The position numbers and the translations under genes were made by a program. DNA of 64,000 nucleotides, taken from contig BPUI01000003.1 of NCBI GenBank assembly GCA_019973575.1, forward strand, positions 248,001 through 312,000, written 5' to 3'. Of this stretch, positions 26,889-35,804 are shown piece after piece. The notes below the pieces were generated by a model. That model had not been told where the DNA came from, did not search any database, and was given only the letters and a program-made list of their open reading frames with translations. Numbering within the stretch: the first letter of the stretch is position 1; each line of letters opens with the position of its first letter. Source of the stretch: Gemmatimonadetes bacterium T265 (lineage in GTDB: Bacteria > Gemmatimonadota > Gemmatimonadetes > Gemmatimonadales > Gemmatimonadaceae).

Positions 26889-27833
26889 TTAGGCAGGGAG
26901 GGGGCTAGGGGCCGCGGGCGGGGCGGAGGCGCGCGGCCCCGGCCGCCCGCGGGTGCGGGCCCGCTTGAGCGCCACGATCAGGCGGTAGGGCAGCACGCGC
27001 AGCGCGCCGGTCTTCGCGAGGCCGTACCAGGCGAGCGGGTCGCCGGCGCGGAAGTGCTCGCGCTGGATGCGCCACCGGCTGGCGAGCTGGCGCGCGCGGC
27101 GGCGCTGCGAGATCCCCGCGCCGTCGAAGCGCGTCGTTACCAGCACGTCGCGCAAGCACGCCACCCGCCCCGCGCCGGCCATGCGCCAGAACAGCGCGTA
27201 GTCCTCCGCGGCCGGGTACGCCGTCGGGTACGCGCCGACGACCTCGAGCACCGCGGTGCGGAACATCACCGTCGGGTGGATCAGCGGGACCGTGTGCGCG
27301 AACGCGCGCACGATCGCGTCGTGCCCGGTCGGGGGGCGCACGCAGAACACCTCGCGCCCCGCGTCGTCGACCCACGCCACCGACGAGCCGAGCAGGACGA
27401 CGTCGGGGTGCGCGTCGAGGTGGGTCGCCTGCCGCGCCAGCCGGTCGGGTGCGCAGAGGTCGCCGTTGTCCAACCGCGCGACGTACGGGACGCCGGCCCT
27501 CCGGATCGCCGTGAGCCCCGCATTGAGCGCCGCCTCGATCCCCCGGTTGACCGGCAGCCGGAGGTGGACCGTCGGGAACGGCGCCGCCGCGGGCGACACG
27601 TCGAGGGGGACGGCGCTCCCGTCGTCGACGACGACGAGCGCGAACGGCACGGTCTGCGCGCGGAGCGACGCGAGGGTCGCCGCGAGGCGGCCGTCGTCCT
27701 GGTACACGGGAACCAGGACGGCTACGCGTACGCCCGCGGCGCGGGGCGCGTCGCGCAGGTCGTCCCGGACGACGCGCACGTCGTCGCGGCGGGCGGTGTC
27801 GTTAGGCGCCCGGCCGGGGGTGGCGGTGCTCAT
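26889..27833 (-). CDS. glycosyltransferase family 2
   Basis: A protein of 314 residues starting MSTATPGRAPNDTARRDD at an ATG that overlaps the ligase stop (ATGA). The GT-A core shows as VRVAVLVPVYQDDGRLAATL, VVVDDGSAVPL, NRGIEAALNAGLTAIRRAG and VARLDNGDLCAPDRL. The usual DxD position reads LDNGD. The C-terminal region has AYPAAEDYALFWRMAGAG, typical of this family. It ends in a Pro/Ala-rich tail. The stop codon lies in a GTTAGGC motif. Role: addition of a sugar to the exopolysaccharide repeat unit. Confidence 0.88.
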   Translation of the reverse strand: MSTATPGRAPNDTARRDDVRVVRDDLRDAPRAAGVRVAVLVPVYQDDGRLAATLASLRAQTVPFALVVVDDGSAVPLDVSPAAAPFPTVHLRLPVNRGIEAALNAGLTAIRRAGVPYVARLDNGDLCAPDRLARQATHLDAHPDVVLLGSSVAWVDDAGREVFCVRPPTGHDAIVRAFAHTVPLIHPTVMFRTAVLEVVGAYPTAYPAAEDYALFWRMAGAGRVACLRDVLVTTRFDGAGISQRRRARQLASRWRIQREHFRAGDPLAWYGLAKTGALRVLPYRLIVALKRARTRGRPGPRASAPPAAPSPLPA

Positions 27834-29215
27834 GCGGGGAGCGACTGGATCACGAAAGGGGCGGGGCCCGTCGTCCGGGCGGCTGCAGTCCGCGCCCGGG
27901 GCGCCGGGGCGGCGCGCCCACGCCGGCGGTCGCCGCCGACCTGCAGTCCGTAGACGAACCACAGCAGGGCGTCCGCGCCGCGGAACTGCACGGTCGAGAG
28001 CAGGAAGTAGAGCGCGCAGAAGAGCACGAGCGGGTCGCGCCCGCGCGTGGTGACGGCGCGCGCCCAGGTCAGGACGGCGAGCACCACGTAGGCGAGGCAG
28101 CCCTGCGGGCCCGTCTCGACGAGGTGCTGCAGGAACTGGTTGTGCAGGTTGTCCTCGGGGAGCGCCTCGCCCGCCGCGTGCGCCACGGCGTCCATCGCGT
28201 TCCCCTGCCCGACGCCGAACGGGTGCGCGGCGAACACGTCCGCGGCGGCCCGCCAGAGCGTGAGACGCCCCTGCGAACCCTTGTCCTCGCCGACCGTCGC
28301 GAAGCGCTCGGCGAGGTACGCCGTCACGCCGTCCGACGGGAGCGCGCGCCCGACGGCGCGCGCCCCGAGCCCGCACGCGCCGACGAGGCACGCCGCCACG
28401 GCGACGCGCCGGACGGCGAGGCGCGTCCGAGCGGCGGAATGCCTAACGAGTGCCGCCGCGCGCCGCGCGCGGCGCGCCCGGACCGCCGCCGTCACGAGCA
28501 CCGCGACGGCCACCATGATCCCGATCCGGCTCACGTACAGCACCGAGATGACGAGGCTGACGAGGGCGTAGGGCACGCCCCACGGCGTGCCGAGGAAGAA
28601 GAGCCCCGCCGCCGCGACCCACGTCGCCTCGAGGTTCGGGCCGCCGCCAAAGAACCCGGGGATCAGCGGGTGCCCGTCCGGCGCCGCAAAGAACGCGAGG
28701 AAGAGGTCGCGGAAAGCGACTAACTTCACGCACACGGCGACCGCCGTGACCGCGGCCGCCGCGCGCAGGGCGACGAGCGTGCGCGCCGGCCCCGCGAGGT
28801 ACCCGAGCGTCGCCGCGACCGTGGCCGCGAACGCGGCGACGAGCATGTTGGCGAGGAAGGCGCGCGCGCCGAAGCTCAGGTACGCCGCCGCCGACGAGAC
28901 GCACGTGACGGCGAAGTAGCACGCCATCTCCGGGCGCCACCGCACCACGCGCCCGCGCCGCAGCACCAGCAGCCCGAGCACGAGCAGCGCGACGTGGTAG
29001 GGCTTCGCGGACGGGCCGGCCGCCGGCCCGTCCGCCTCGTCGATGATCCGCCCGGTGAGCGTCACCGCCTGCAGCGTGAGCAGCACGTACGTGACCCCGA
29101 CGCACCACGCCGCCCGCGCGGCGGCCCGCGCCGCGGCGTGCGGCTCCGACACGTCAACGTCCCGCACGTCGACGTCCTCGGCCGGCGTCACGTTCGAACC
29201 CGTGACGTCGGCCAT
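27830..29215 (-). CDS. O-antigen ligase/polymerase family membrane protein (Wzy-like)
   Basis: About 461 residues from the ATG at 29215; a GTG at 29230 is also possible. Eleven or so helices are visible. A large periplasmic loop ends in the family motif LPEDNLHNQFLQHLVETGPQG, preceded by GRLTLWRAAADVFAAHPFGVGQGN. This Wzy_C/O-antigen ligase signature is shared by polymerases and ligases. In an operon with flippase and chain-length protein, the polymerase role (joining repeat units on undecaprenyl pyrophosphate in the periplasm) is more likely. It follows the SLBB export gene closely. Confidence 0.85.
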   Translation of the reverse strand: MADVTGSNVTPAEDVDVRDVDVSEPHAAARAAARAAWCVGVTYVLLTLQAVTLTGRIIDEADGPAAGPSAKPYHVALLVLGLLVLRRGRVVRWRPEMACYFAVTCVSSAAAYLSFGARAFLANMLVAAFAATVAATLGYLAGPARTLVALRAAAAVTAVAVCVKLVAFRDLFLAFFAAPDGHPLIPGFFGGGPNLEATWVAAAGLFFLGTPWGVPYALVSLVISVLYVSRIGIMVAVAVLVTAAVRARRARRAAALVRHSAARTRLAVRRVAVAACLVGACGLGARAVGRALPSDGVTAYLAERFATVGEDKGSQGRLTLWRAAADVFAAHPFGVGQGNAMDAVAHAAGEALPEDNLHNQFLQHLVETGPQGCLAYVVLAVLTWARAVTTRGRDPLVLFCALYFLLSTVQFRGADALLWFVYGLQVGGDRRRGRAAPAPRARTAAARTTGPAPFVIQSLPA

Positions 29216-29243
29216 CACTCCGACTCGCACGGCGCCGGCGGCG

Positions 29244-31916
29244 TCAGCGCTTCGCGACGGCGACCAGCCCGACGATCGCGGCGAGCGACGAGCCTAACGC
29301 GCCGAGCAGCGGCGCGATGTCGTGGTGGTCGCTCGCGTCCCGCACCGGGACCGTCACCACCGCGCCCGCCGCCGGCTCCGGCTGCGCGTCCCCGCCGAGC
29401 CGGCGGTGGTGCGTGCTCTCGATCATCCCGTTCGGCTGCCGCACGTACACGCGCCGGACGTCGGCCTGCCGCGTCGCGCCGCCCGCGGCGCGCACGTAGT
29501 AATCGGCGTCCGCCCCCGGCACGTAGGCCACCGTCGTGGGCGAGTACACCGCCCCCTTCACGACCACCACGCCCTGGAAGTGCGGCACGGTGACCGTGTC
29601 GCCGTCCTCCAGCACGACGTTGTCGCGGTACGTCGGGTCGCGCAGCACGCGCGGCAGGTCCACGCTCACGTAGCCCAGGCTGTCCGTCACCCGCCGGAGC
29701 GTCGCGCCGCGCGCGTACGCCTGCGGCGTGAGGCCGCCCGCGCGCGCCAGCACGTCGGCCAGGCGCTCGTCCTTGCGCGTCAGCGTGTACTGCCCGACCG
29801 CACGGACCTCGCCCAACACGGTCACCGTGCGCGGGAGCGTGAAGTTCGGCTCGCGGAAGATCAGCACGTTGTCGTACGGGCGCAGCGCGTAGTCCTGGCG
29901 CGGGAGCCCCGCACGCGCGGCGCGCACGCCGGCCCCGAGCGTGTCGCAGAACACGTAGCTCGAATCGAGGGGCACGCGCTCGGGGCGCGCCTCCGCGCCG
30001 CTCGCACGGTCGCTCGCCGCGTGCGCGACCTCGGCGTGACTCACGGACGCGCCTTCCGTTAGGCCGCCCGCGAGCAGCGCGGCGTCGCGGAGCGTCATCC
30101 CCTCGCGGTACGGGATGCGGCCGGGCCGGCGCACCGCGCCCGTGATCGCGACGTAGCGCGCCGGGCGGAACTCGCTCGTCGAGAACACCTGGATCTCGTC
30201 CGCGTCCGCGACGGCGAAGTCCTGCCGCACCGCGCCCGTCGTGTCGACGAGCGTCGCGTGGAGCTGCACGCGCGACGAGTCGCCGCGCAGCCGGCTCACG
30301 AGCACGTCGCCGAGGTAGGTGTCCGACTTGAGCCCCGCGCGCGCGAGCACCTCGCTCAGTCGCATGCCCGGCACGATCCCGCGGTCGCCGGGCGCCCAGA
30401 CGTTGCCGCGCACGCTCACGCGGCTCGTCACGCGGGCCGTCACCGGCGCCACCCGGACGACGTCGCCGCCGACGAGCGGCAGGGCGGGGACGTTCCCATC
30501 GGCGAGCTGCGCGGCGCTCACGTCGAGCAGGACGCGCTCGCGCCCGATGCCCGTCCGCTGCGCGGGCGGCAGGATCCGCTCGATCTGGACGCGCTGGTGC
30601 GCCGCCGCCGCCGTGAAGTTGCCCGCCATCAGGATGATGTCGGCCAGCGTTTCGCCGGTCTGCAGCTCGTACACCGCCTGGCGCCGCACCTCGCCCCGCA
30701 CCTGCACCTGCGGCCCCACGACCGGGACGAACACCACGTCGCCGTTCTCCAGCCGGACGTCGTTGCTCGCGTCGCCGGTGAGGAGGTAGCGGTAGAGGTC
30801 GAGCGTCGCGACGATGACGCCCCCGCGCCTCACGAGGACGTGGCGCATCGTGCCGCCGGCCGTCGGACCGCCGGCCGCGTACAGAGCGGAGAGCCCGGTC
30901 CCCGCGCTCGAGATGCGGTACGTGCCCGGCGCGGCGACCTCGCCGACGACGGCGATCTGGTTCGAGCGCATCTTCGCGACGCTGGCCGTGAACCGCGTGA
31001 CCGATGGCGAGGCCGGCCCGGTGCCGCGCGCGACCGCGCCGAACGCGCGCCGCAGCCGCTGCTCCAGCAGATCTTCGAACTGCCCGAGCGTCAGGTTCGC
31101 GACCGGTAACTGCCCGACTTGCGGGATCACGACGAACCCCTCGCGCGTCACGTCCAGCGTGTACGCCTGCTCGACCGCGCCCGAGAGCAGCACGACGATG
31201 CGGTCGCCCGGCCCGAGCCGGTACCCCGCGTCGACCGGGCCCGCCATGTTCGGGTCGAACGCCGTCGACCCCCGCGCGAAGAGCGACATCCCGAAAACGG
31301 GGAGCACGTCCGTCGCCGCGCTCGTCGAGTTCGCGTTGCGCCACGGGCGCCCGGACTCCGAATCCGCGCTCGCCCGCCGGAACCGGTCGCGGCGCGTCCC
31401 CACGCTCGACGCCGTCGAGTCGGCGTCGTCCGGGTCGGACAGGCCGAGCGCCGCGACGGCGGCCAGCACGGTCGCGCTCGGCGTCGCACCACGCGCGGCC
31501 GCTGTGTTGCCCCCAGCCGCCGACGACCCGCCGGGGAGATACGCGTCGAGCAGGCTCTCCGGATATCCGAGCGCCTTCAGACGTTCGCGGATCTGCTCCG
31601 GCGTCATCCCGCTCGCCTGCATTTTCTGCTGCAGCGTCGCGACCATGTCGGGACGCGTCTGGAGCAACGTCTCGGCTTCCTGCGTCGACGGGCGCGAGCC
31701 GCTGCGGACGTCGGGCGTCCCCTGCGCTCCGGCCGTCCGCGCGCCAACGAGCGCCGCGGCCAAGACAAAGCCGTACCGCGACGCGAGCCGCCCGGGGTGC
31801 CAGCGAGCCCGCGCGTTGCGGGCGTCCGAGTCGTCCGCGGCGCCGGTCACCGACGGCGCGGCACTGTCGTGCAACTGACCTGCGCCGCACGCGTCGCGGC
31901 GGAGAGAGAACGTCAT
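29244..31916 (-). CDS. long SLBB-domain polysaccharide export protein (Wza-like)
   Basis: A protein of 890 residues, much longer than Wza (about 380). A signal-like segment lies near 46-65 (YGFVLAAALVGARTAGAQ). A stretch at about 80-125 resembles a helical repeat (MTPEQIRERLKALGYPESLL). The poly-export domain begins near 225 (GYRLGPGDRIVVLLSGAVEQ). About five SLBB domains follow, each with a GEV..PGTY-like strand (VVGEVAAPGTYRI, VRGEVRRQAVYEL, VRGNVWAPGDRGI, ITGAVRRPGRIPY, VLGEVRAVGQYTL). A terminal hydrophobic segment (LLGALGSSLAAIVGLVAV) could sit in the outer membrane. It is the first gene of the nine-gene operon and probably forms the export channel. Confidence 0.9.
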   Translation of the reverse strand: MTFSLRRDACGAGQLHDSAAPSVTGAADDSDARNARARWHPGRLASRYGFVLAAALVGARTAGAQGTPDVRSGSRPSTQEAETLLQTRPDMVATLQQKMQASGMTPEQIRERLKALGYPESLLDAYLPGGSSAAGGNTAAARGATPSATVLAAVAALGLSDPDDADSTASSVGTRRDRFRRASADSESGRPWRNANSTSAATDVLPVFGMSLFARGSTAFDPNMAGPVDAGYRLGPGDRIVVLLSGAVEQAYTLDVTREGFVVIPQVGQLPVANLTLGQFEDLLEQRLRRAFGAVARGTGPASPSVTRFTASVAKMRSNQIAVVGEVAAPGTYRISSAGTGLSALYAAGGPTAGGTMRHVLVRRGGVIVATLDLYRYLLTGDASNDVRLENGDVVFVPVVGPQVQVRGEVRRQAVYELQTGETLADIILMAGNFTAAAAHQRVQIERILPPAQRTGIGRERVLLDVSAAQLADGNVPALPLVGGDVVRVAPVTARVTSRVSVRGNVWAPGDRGIVPGMRLSEVLARAGLKSDTYLGDVLVSRLRGDSSRVQLHATLVDTTGAVRQDFAVADADEIQVFSTSEFRPARYVAITGAVRRPGRIPYREGMTLRDAALLAGGLTEGASVSHAEVAHAASDRASGAEARPERVPLDSSYVFCDTLGAGVRAARAGLPRQDYALRPYDNVLIFREPNFTLPRTVTVLGEVRAVGQYTLTRKDERLADVLARAGGLTPQAYARGATLRRVTDSLGYVSVDLPRVLRDPTYRDNVVLEDGDTVTVPHFQGVVVVKGAVYSPTTVAYVPGADADYYVRAAGGATRQADVRRVYVRQPNGMIESTHHRRLGGDAQPEPAAGAVVTVPVRDASDHHDIAPLLGALGSSLAAIVGLVAVAKR

Positions 31917-32171
31917 GAGCGGGGAGAGCGTGATCGTAGGCGCGGACGGCAGCGAGCGGGATCCACTGACTTCGCCATCCCCGCGGCGACGCCGTCCTCG
32001 TATCCGAGTCCGTTAGACCGATGACGTGGACCGCCGGCCGTGCTGCCATCCGGCGGGTCCAGTTCCCGGTCCGACCTGTGGCATGGACGCCACAGCCACG
32101 TCCGCGCAACACGCTGCGCGCGCGCTACGTCCGCGCGCCGGAACGATCACGACGCGCTCGTCATCCGCCCG
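31917..32171. promoter_or_regulatory. leader region of exopolysaccharide operon 1, with a hairpin
   Basis: This spacer separates the PAP2 stop from the first operon gene on the minus strand. It holds a 7-bp stem with six-base loop at 32076-32095, an imperfect GC stem around 32030-32061 and one CGTTAGAC motif at 32011-32018. No T tract or JUMPstart/ops element is seen. The hairpins could end PAP2 transcription or shape the operon leader. Confidence 0.4.
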
Positions 32172-33140
32172 TCAGAATGCCCCAACGATTCCCACCCGGG
32201 CGCGGCCGTCGCCGCCCGGTTGCAGGAGCGCGCGCAATGTCGGCGATCGACGCACCGGCTCCTGATCTTCGCCGTACGCATCGGCGCGCGCAGTCTCCTT
32301 ACGCCGGCCATGAAACCGCGCCCGCGTCAGCTGCCACGCGACGGCGCCGACGGCCGCGCCCGCCGTCACGTCCGTTGCCCAATGCGTGTCGCGGTAGACG
32401 CGCGACACGCCGTCGCCGACCACGGCCGTCCAGATGAGGGCCCGTAGTGGACGCGCGAACGGCGACTTCCACGCCTCGCTCTCGCCCGACAGGGCGAACG
32501 CGGCCGCGAACGCGCCGGCGGCGTGGCCCGACGGGAACGAAGCGTACGCCTCACGGTGTGGGAATCCTCGCCCGAACTGGAACGACGACGCGCGACTGAT
32601 GCCGATCCAGTACGGGCGGCCTCGTCCCGCAATCCCCTTCGCGACGAAGCTGATGCCGCTCGCGAGCACGTAGGCGTCGGCGACGTGGAATCCGGCGTCG
32701 ACGAGCGCCGGGCGTCGGGCGAGCACGCCGAGGCCCATCAACACCGGGCCGGCGACTTCCGCGTCCACCGCACCGACCCGATCGAACACCGCCATCGTCG
32801 CGCGGAGGGGCGCCGAGCGAAGCGCCGTCGGGGATCGCAGCGCGGCGACGATGCGCTCGTCGAACGGAAGGAGTGCAGCAGTTCCCGCGGCGAGCGCGAT
32901 CGCCATGCGACCGGTGCCAGGCAGCGGTTGCGGCCGCCCGGCCTGCGATGAGCCGATCGTATCCGGCGCGCCGGCGCACGGAAGGCCGGCGGAAGACAAA
33001 TCGGGTCGTGCCTGCGCGGACGCGCGCGCGTGCGCGATGCCGAGTGAGGCGATGGCGGCGACGACGCGGCGCGTCCGCGCGTGCGTTGCGGGGCGGGAAG
33101 CCAACGGAAGAGAACGCGGGAACATGAGGCGGTCAGGCAT
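32172..33140 (-). CDS. PAP2-superfamily phosphatase
   Basis: The ATG at 33140 gives 322 residues with an N-terminal signal-like region. The three phosphatase motifs are intact: KGIAGRGRPYWIG (K-x6-RP), SFPSGHAAGAF (PSGH) and SRVYRDTHWATDV (SR-x5-H-x3-D). Enzymes of this class remove phosphate from lipid phosphates such as undecaprenyl pyrophosphate or phosphatidic acid. Placement directly before the exopolysaccharide operon suggests recycling of the undecaprenyl carrier; that is inference. Codon use is slightly less GC-biased than in the neighbouring operon. Confidence 0.88.
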   Translation of the reverse strand: MPDRLMFPRSLPLASRPATHARTRRVVAAIASLGIAHARASAQARPDLSSAGLPCAGAPDTIGSSQAGRPQPLPGTGRMAIALAAGTAALLPFDERIVAALRSPTALRSAPLRATMAVFDRVGAVDAEVAGPVLMGLGVLARRPALVDAGFHVADAYVLASGISFVAKGIAGRGRPYWIGISRASSFQFGRGFPHREAYASFPSGHAAGAFAAAFALSGESEAWKSPFARPLRALIWTAVVGDGVSRVYRDTHWATDVTAGAAVGAVAWQLTRARFHGRRKETARADAYGEDQEPVRRSPTLRALLQPGGDGRARVGIVGAF

Positions 33141-33205
33141 CGCGTCCGTCGCGCGGGTTTCGGTGCGACGCGGCAATGGGCACGCGTGCCGACGCGCGGC
33201 TCCGT

Positions 33206-33219
33206 GTTGTGATCACAAC
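33206..33219. promoter_or_regulatory. 14-bp perfect palindrome GTTGTGATCACAAC
   Basis: It lies 66-79 bases upstream of the PAP2 start, in an AT-rich spacer that also holds the run at 33230-33290. The TGTGA/TCACA halves recall CRP/FNR-type sites, but the spacing is much shorter than theirs, so a GntR- or other dimeric repressor is as likely. No regulator gene is adjacent. Confidence 0.5.
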
Positions 33220-33280
33220 GGAACCGCGAACCGTTCTTCTGGGTTCCGCATTTTAGCGTAACACCAACACATACAACAAC

Positions 33281-34636
33281 TCACGACGGCGGCGGCAGGA
33301 CGGGCGCAGACGCCGCAGCGCGCCCCTCACCGCGCGCAGACGCATCGGGCAGCGGCACCATCGCGCCATCCTTCATCACCAGGCGCACCTGCCGGAGCGC
33401 GTGAATGTCGCGCGTCGGATCGCCGGCGACCGCGACGAGGTCCGCGAACCGGCCCGGCGTGATGACCCCGCGATCGGCGAGGTGCAGGACGCGCGCGTCC
33501 ACCACGGTCGCCGCCTGGAGCGCTTCCGCGGGGCTCATCCCGTACTCGACGAGCAGCTCCAGCTCGCGTGCGTTGTCGCCGTGCGGGTACGGGCCGACGT
33601 CGCTGCCGTTGCAGATCGCGACGCCCGCGGCCCGAGCCGCCGCGAACGTCCGGTGTTTGAGCGCGACGGATGCAGGCATCGGGTCGACGCCCTTGCGCCA
33701 CCCGCGCGTCACGTACCCGAGCTCGCTTACGGAGAGCGTCGGGCAGAGCGCCACGCCGCGCGCGGCCATCAGCCGGAACACCTCGGGCGTCACCGAGTCG
33801 CCGTGCTCGATCGTCGTCACGCCCGCGAGCACGGCGCGCCGGACCCCCTCGTTGGTCGCCGCGTGCGCCGCCACGTCGCGCCCCGAACTGCGCGCCGCCG
33901 TCACGGCCGCACGCAGCTCGTCCTCCGTGAACGTCGGCTCCGCCTCGCCATGCGGGCCCCAACGGTAGTCCGCGTACAGCTTGATCCAGTCCGCACCGTG
34001 CTTGATCTGCTCGCGGACGGCGAGTGTCACGCCCTCGACGCCGCTCGCCTCCTGTGCGCCCTGCGGCACGTCCCAGCGCGTGTCGAACCCGGTTGGGCCG
34101 TAGCTGCCGGTCGCGACGATCGCCCGCGTGACCGTGAGCACGCGCGGCCCGGGGATGATCCCCTGATCGATCGCCTGCTTCAGACCGACGTCGGCGTCGC
34201 CCGCGCCCTCCGTGCCGAGGTCGCGCACGGTCGTGAACCCCGCCTCGAGCGTGCGGCGCGCGGCGACCGTGGCCCGCGCCACCCGCAGCGCGAGCGACTC
34301 GTGCAGCACCTGGTCGTTCCACGACGTCTCCGCGTACGGGTGCAGCAGCAGGTGCGAGTGGCCCTCGATGAGCCCCGGCAGGAGCGTCGTCCCGGGCAGA
34401 TCGATCTCGCGCGTTCCGGCCGCGACCGATACTGTCGCGCGCGGACCGACCGCCGCGATGCGGCCGCCGCGGACGAGCACCACCCACTCGGGGCGCGCGA
34501 CGCCGGCCGGGGCGTCGAACACGCGCGCCGGGACGAGGAGCACCGCCCCCGAATCGCGCGGCGCCTGCTGCGCCGCGACGGAACCGCCGCAGCACAACCC
34601 CGCCACGATCGCGACGCCCACGAGCACCCGCGTCAC
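33281..34636 (-). CDS. secreted amidohydrolase (imidazolonepropionase-like)
   Basis: The GTG at 34636 has GGGAGGT six bases upstream and overlaps the previous stop (GTGA), giving 451 residues. A signal peptide is clear ([20 protein letters not shown]). The metal-dependent amidohydrolase barrel has the HxH pair in [14 protein letters not shown], the carbamylated Lys in [10 protein letters not shown], His in DVAAHAATN, His in TIEHGD and Asp in [12 protein letters not shown]. This subgroup includes prolidase-like and imidazolonepropionase-like enzymes acting on peptides or cyclic amides. The substrate is not predictable. Co-transcription with the oxidoreductase upstream is indicated by the overlap. 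Confidence 0.88.
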   Translation of the reverse strand: MTRVLVGVAIVAGLCCGGSVAAQQAPRDSGAVLLVPARVFDAPAGVARPEWVVLVRGGRIAAVGPRATVSVAAGTREIDLPGTTLLPGLIEGHSHLLLHPYAETSWNDQVLHESLALRVARATVAARRTLEAGFTTVRDLGTEGAGDADVGLKQAIDQGIIPGPRVLTVTRAIVATGSYGPTGFDTRWDVPQGAQEASGVEGVTLAVREQIKHGADWIKLYADYRWGPHGEAEPTFTEDELRAAVTAARSSGRDVAAHAATNEGVRRAVLAGVTTIEHGDSVTPEVFRLMAARGVALCPTLSVSELGYVTRGWRKGVDPMPASVALKHRTFAAARAAGVAICNGSDVGPYPHGDNARELELLVEYGMSPAEALQAATVVDARVLHLADRGVITPGRFADLVAVAGDPTRDIHALRQVRLVMKDGAMVPLPDASARGEGRAAASAPVLPPPS

Positions 34637-35649
34637 GCGGGCACCTCCCACCGGCCCGACTCGGCGGAGCGAAAGAGCGCGTCGAGCACCGCCATGTTAC
34701 CGATCGAATCCTCCAGCGACACCGGAACCGTGCCGACGCCGCGCACGGCCTCCGCGAAGCGGTCGGCCTGCAGCACGTACTGATCGACGGCCGGGAACTC
34801 GATCACCTCGTCGGCGTCGCCCGGCCGGCCGCCCGCGTCCACGCGCACCCGCGCGGGGCCGTCGGCCGGCGGATTGAACGGACGCTCGACGTCGATCCGC
34901 CCGGTCGTGCCGAAGACCTGGATGCGCTGGTGGTAGACGAGCTGGCTGCTGCACGTGAACACCGCCTGCCCGCGCGCGAACTGCAGCATCCCGGACGCGA
35001 GCCGGTCGACGCCGAACGAGGGGTCGTACTCGAGCATGCCGACCACCGCCGTCGGCTCGGCGCCGAACAGCCAGCGCGCGAGCGTGATCGGGTAGCAGCC
35101 GACGTCTAGCAGCGCGCCGCCGCCCCACTCGCGGCGGCTGCGCACGTCGGCGGGGTCGACCTTGTAGTAGCTGAAGTGGCCGGCGACGACGCGGAGCTCG
35201 CCGATGCGCCCCCGCTCCACGAGCTCGCGCACCGCGAGCCACCGCGGGTGCGCCCGCACCATGAACGCCTCGGCGATCTGCACGCCCGTCCGGTCGCGCG
35301 CGGCGAGCAGCGCGCGGGCCTCCGCCGCGGACAGGGCCAGGGGCTTCTCGCAGAGCACGTGCTTGCCCGCCTCCGCCGCGCGGACGGACCAGGGCACGTG
35401 CAGGTGGTTGGGCAGCGGATTGTAGACCGCGTCGACGTCCGGGTCGGCCAGCAACTCCTCGTACGAGCCGTAGGCGCGCGGGATCCCGGCCGCGTCGGCG
35501 GCCGCGCGCGCCTTCGCGAGATCGCGCGAGGCAATCGCCACGACCTCTCCGTGTTGGCTCTCGCGGATCGCCGGAATGACGCGCCGCAGCGCGATGCTCG
35601 CGGCGCCCAGCACGCCCCAGCGCAGGGGCGCGATCGCGGGCGGGCTCAT
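34633..35649 (-). CDS. Gfo/Idh/MocA-family NAD(P)-dependent oxidoreductase
   Basis: A protein of 338 residues. The N-terminal Rossmann fold begins [20 protein letters not shown] and continues [18 protein letters not shown], then [16 protein letters not shown] and the family signature [18 protein letters not shown] with the catalytic-region EKP. The C-terminal alpha/beta domain has [21 protein letters not shown]. These enzymes oxidise or reduce sugar hydroxyls, including inositols and nucleotide sugars. It is the first gene of a two-gene unit with the amidohydrolase. The promoter must lie in the 155 bases shared with the divergent peptidase gene. Confidence 0.92.
   Translation of the reverse strand: MSPPAIAPLRWGVLGAASIALRRVIPAIRESQHGEVVAIASRDLAKARAAADAAGIPRAYGSYEELLADPDVDAVYNPLPNHLHVPWSVRAAEAGKHVLCEKPLALSAAEARALLAARDRTGVQIAEAFMVRAHPRWLAVRELVERGRIGELRVVAGHFSYYKVDPADVRSRREWGGGALLDVGCYPITLARWLFGAEPTAVVGMLEYDPSFGVDRLASGMLQFARGQAVFTCSSQLVYHQRIQVFGTTGRIDVERPFNPPADGPARVRVDAGGRPGDADEVIEFPAVDQYVLQADRFAEAVRGVGTVPVSLEDSIGNMAVLDALFRSAESGRWEVPA
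34643..34649 (-). promoter_or_regulatory. ribosome binding site GGGAGGT for the amidohydrolase
   Basis: On the minus strand GGGAGGT sits six bases before the GTG at 34636 and inside the end of the upstream gene. It decides the start against the in-frame GTG at 34651, which the site itself overlaps. Confidence 0.65.
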
Positions 35650-35804
35650 GCGATGTAGAGGTTGCGCACTGTCGTTTCCCTTGGTGGCCGGGTGGCTGGA
35701 TGCCTGCGCGATCAGAAGGGCGGGCTCCGTCGCGAGAAGGACTATACGTGTAAGTCATCGCGCGCCCGCGCGTCAGCGCGACCGGACTCGCCACACGCGG
35801 TATC
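35650..35804. promoter_or_regulatory. divergent promoter spacer with TATACG -10-like element
   Basis: This spacer separates the minus-strand oxidoreductase from the plus-strand M1 peptidase. TATACG at 35743-35748 lies in the only AT-richer patch and is the best -10 candidate for the peptidase. No -35 or operator is evident. Confidence 0.35.

Noticed and set aside
29215-32112. A 965-residue open frame on the minus strand overlapping the export gene
   Set aside because: It reads the export gene in another frame and gives Arg/Gly/Ala-rich sequence with no domain; the 890-residue frame has the SLBB domains.
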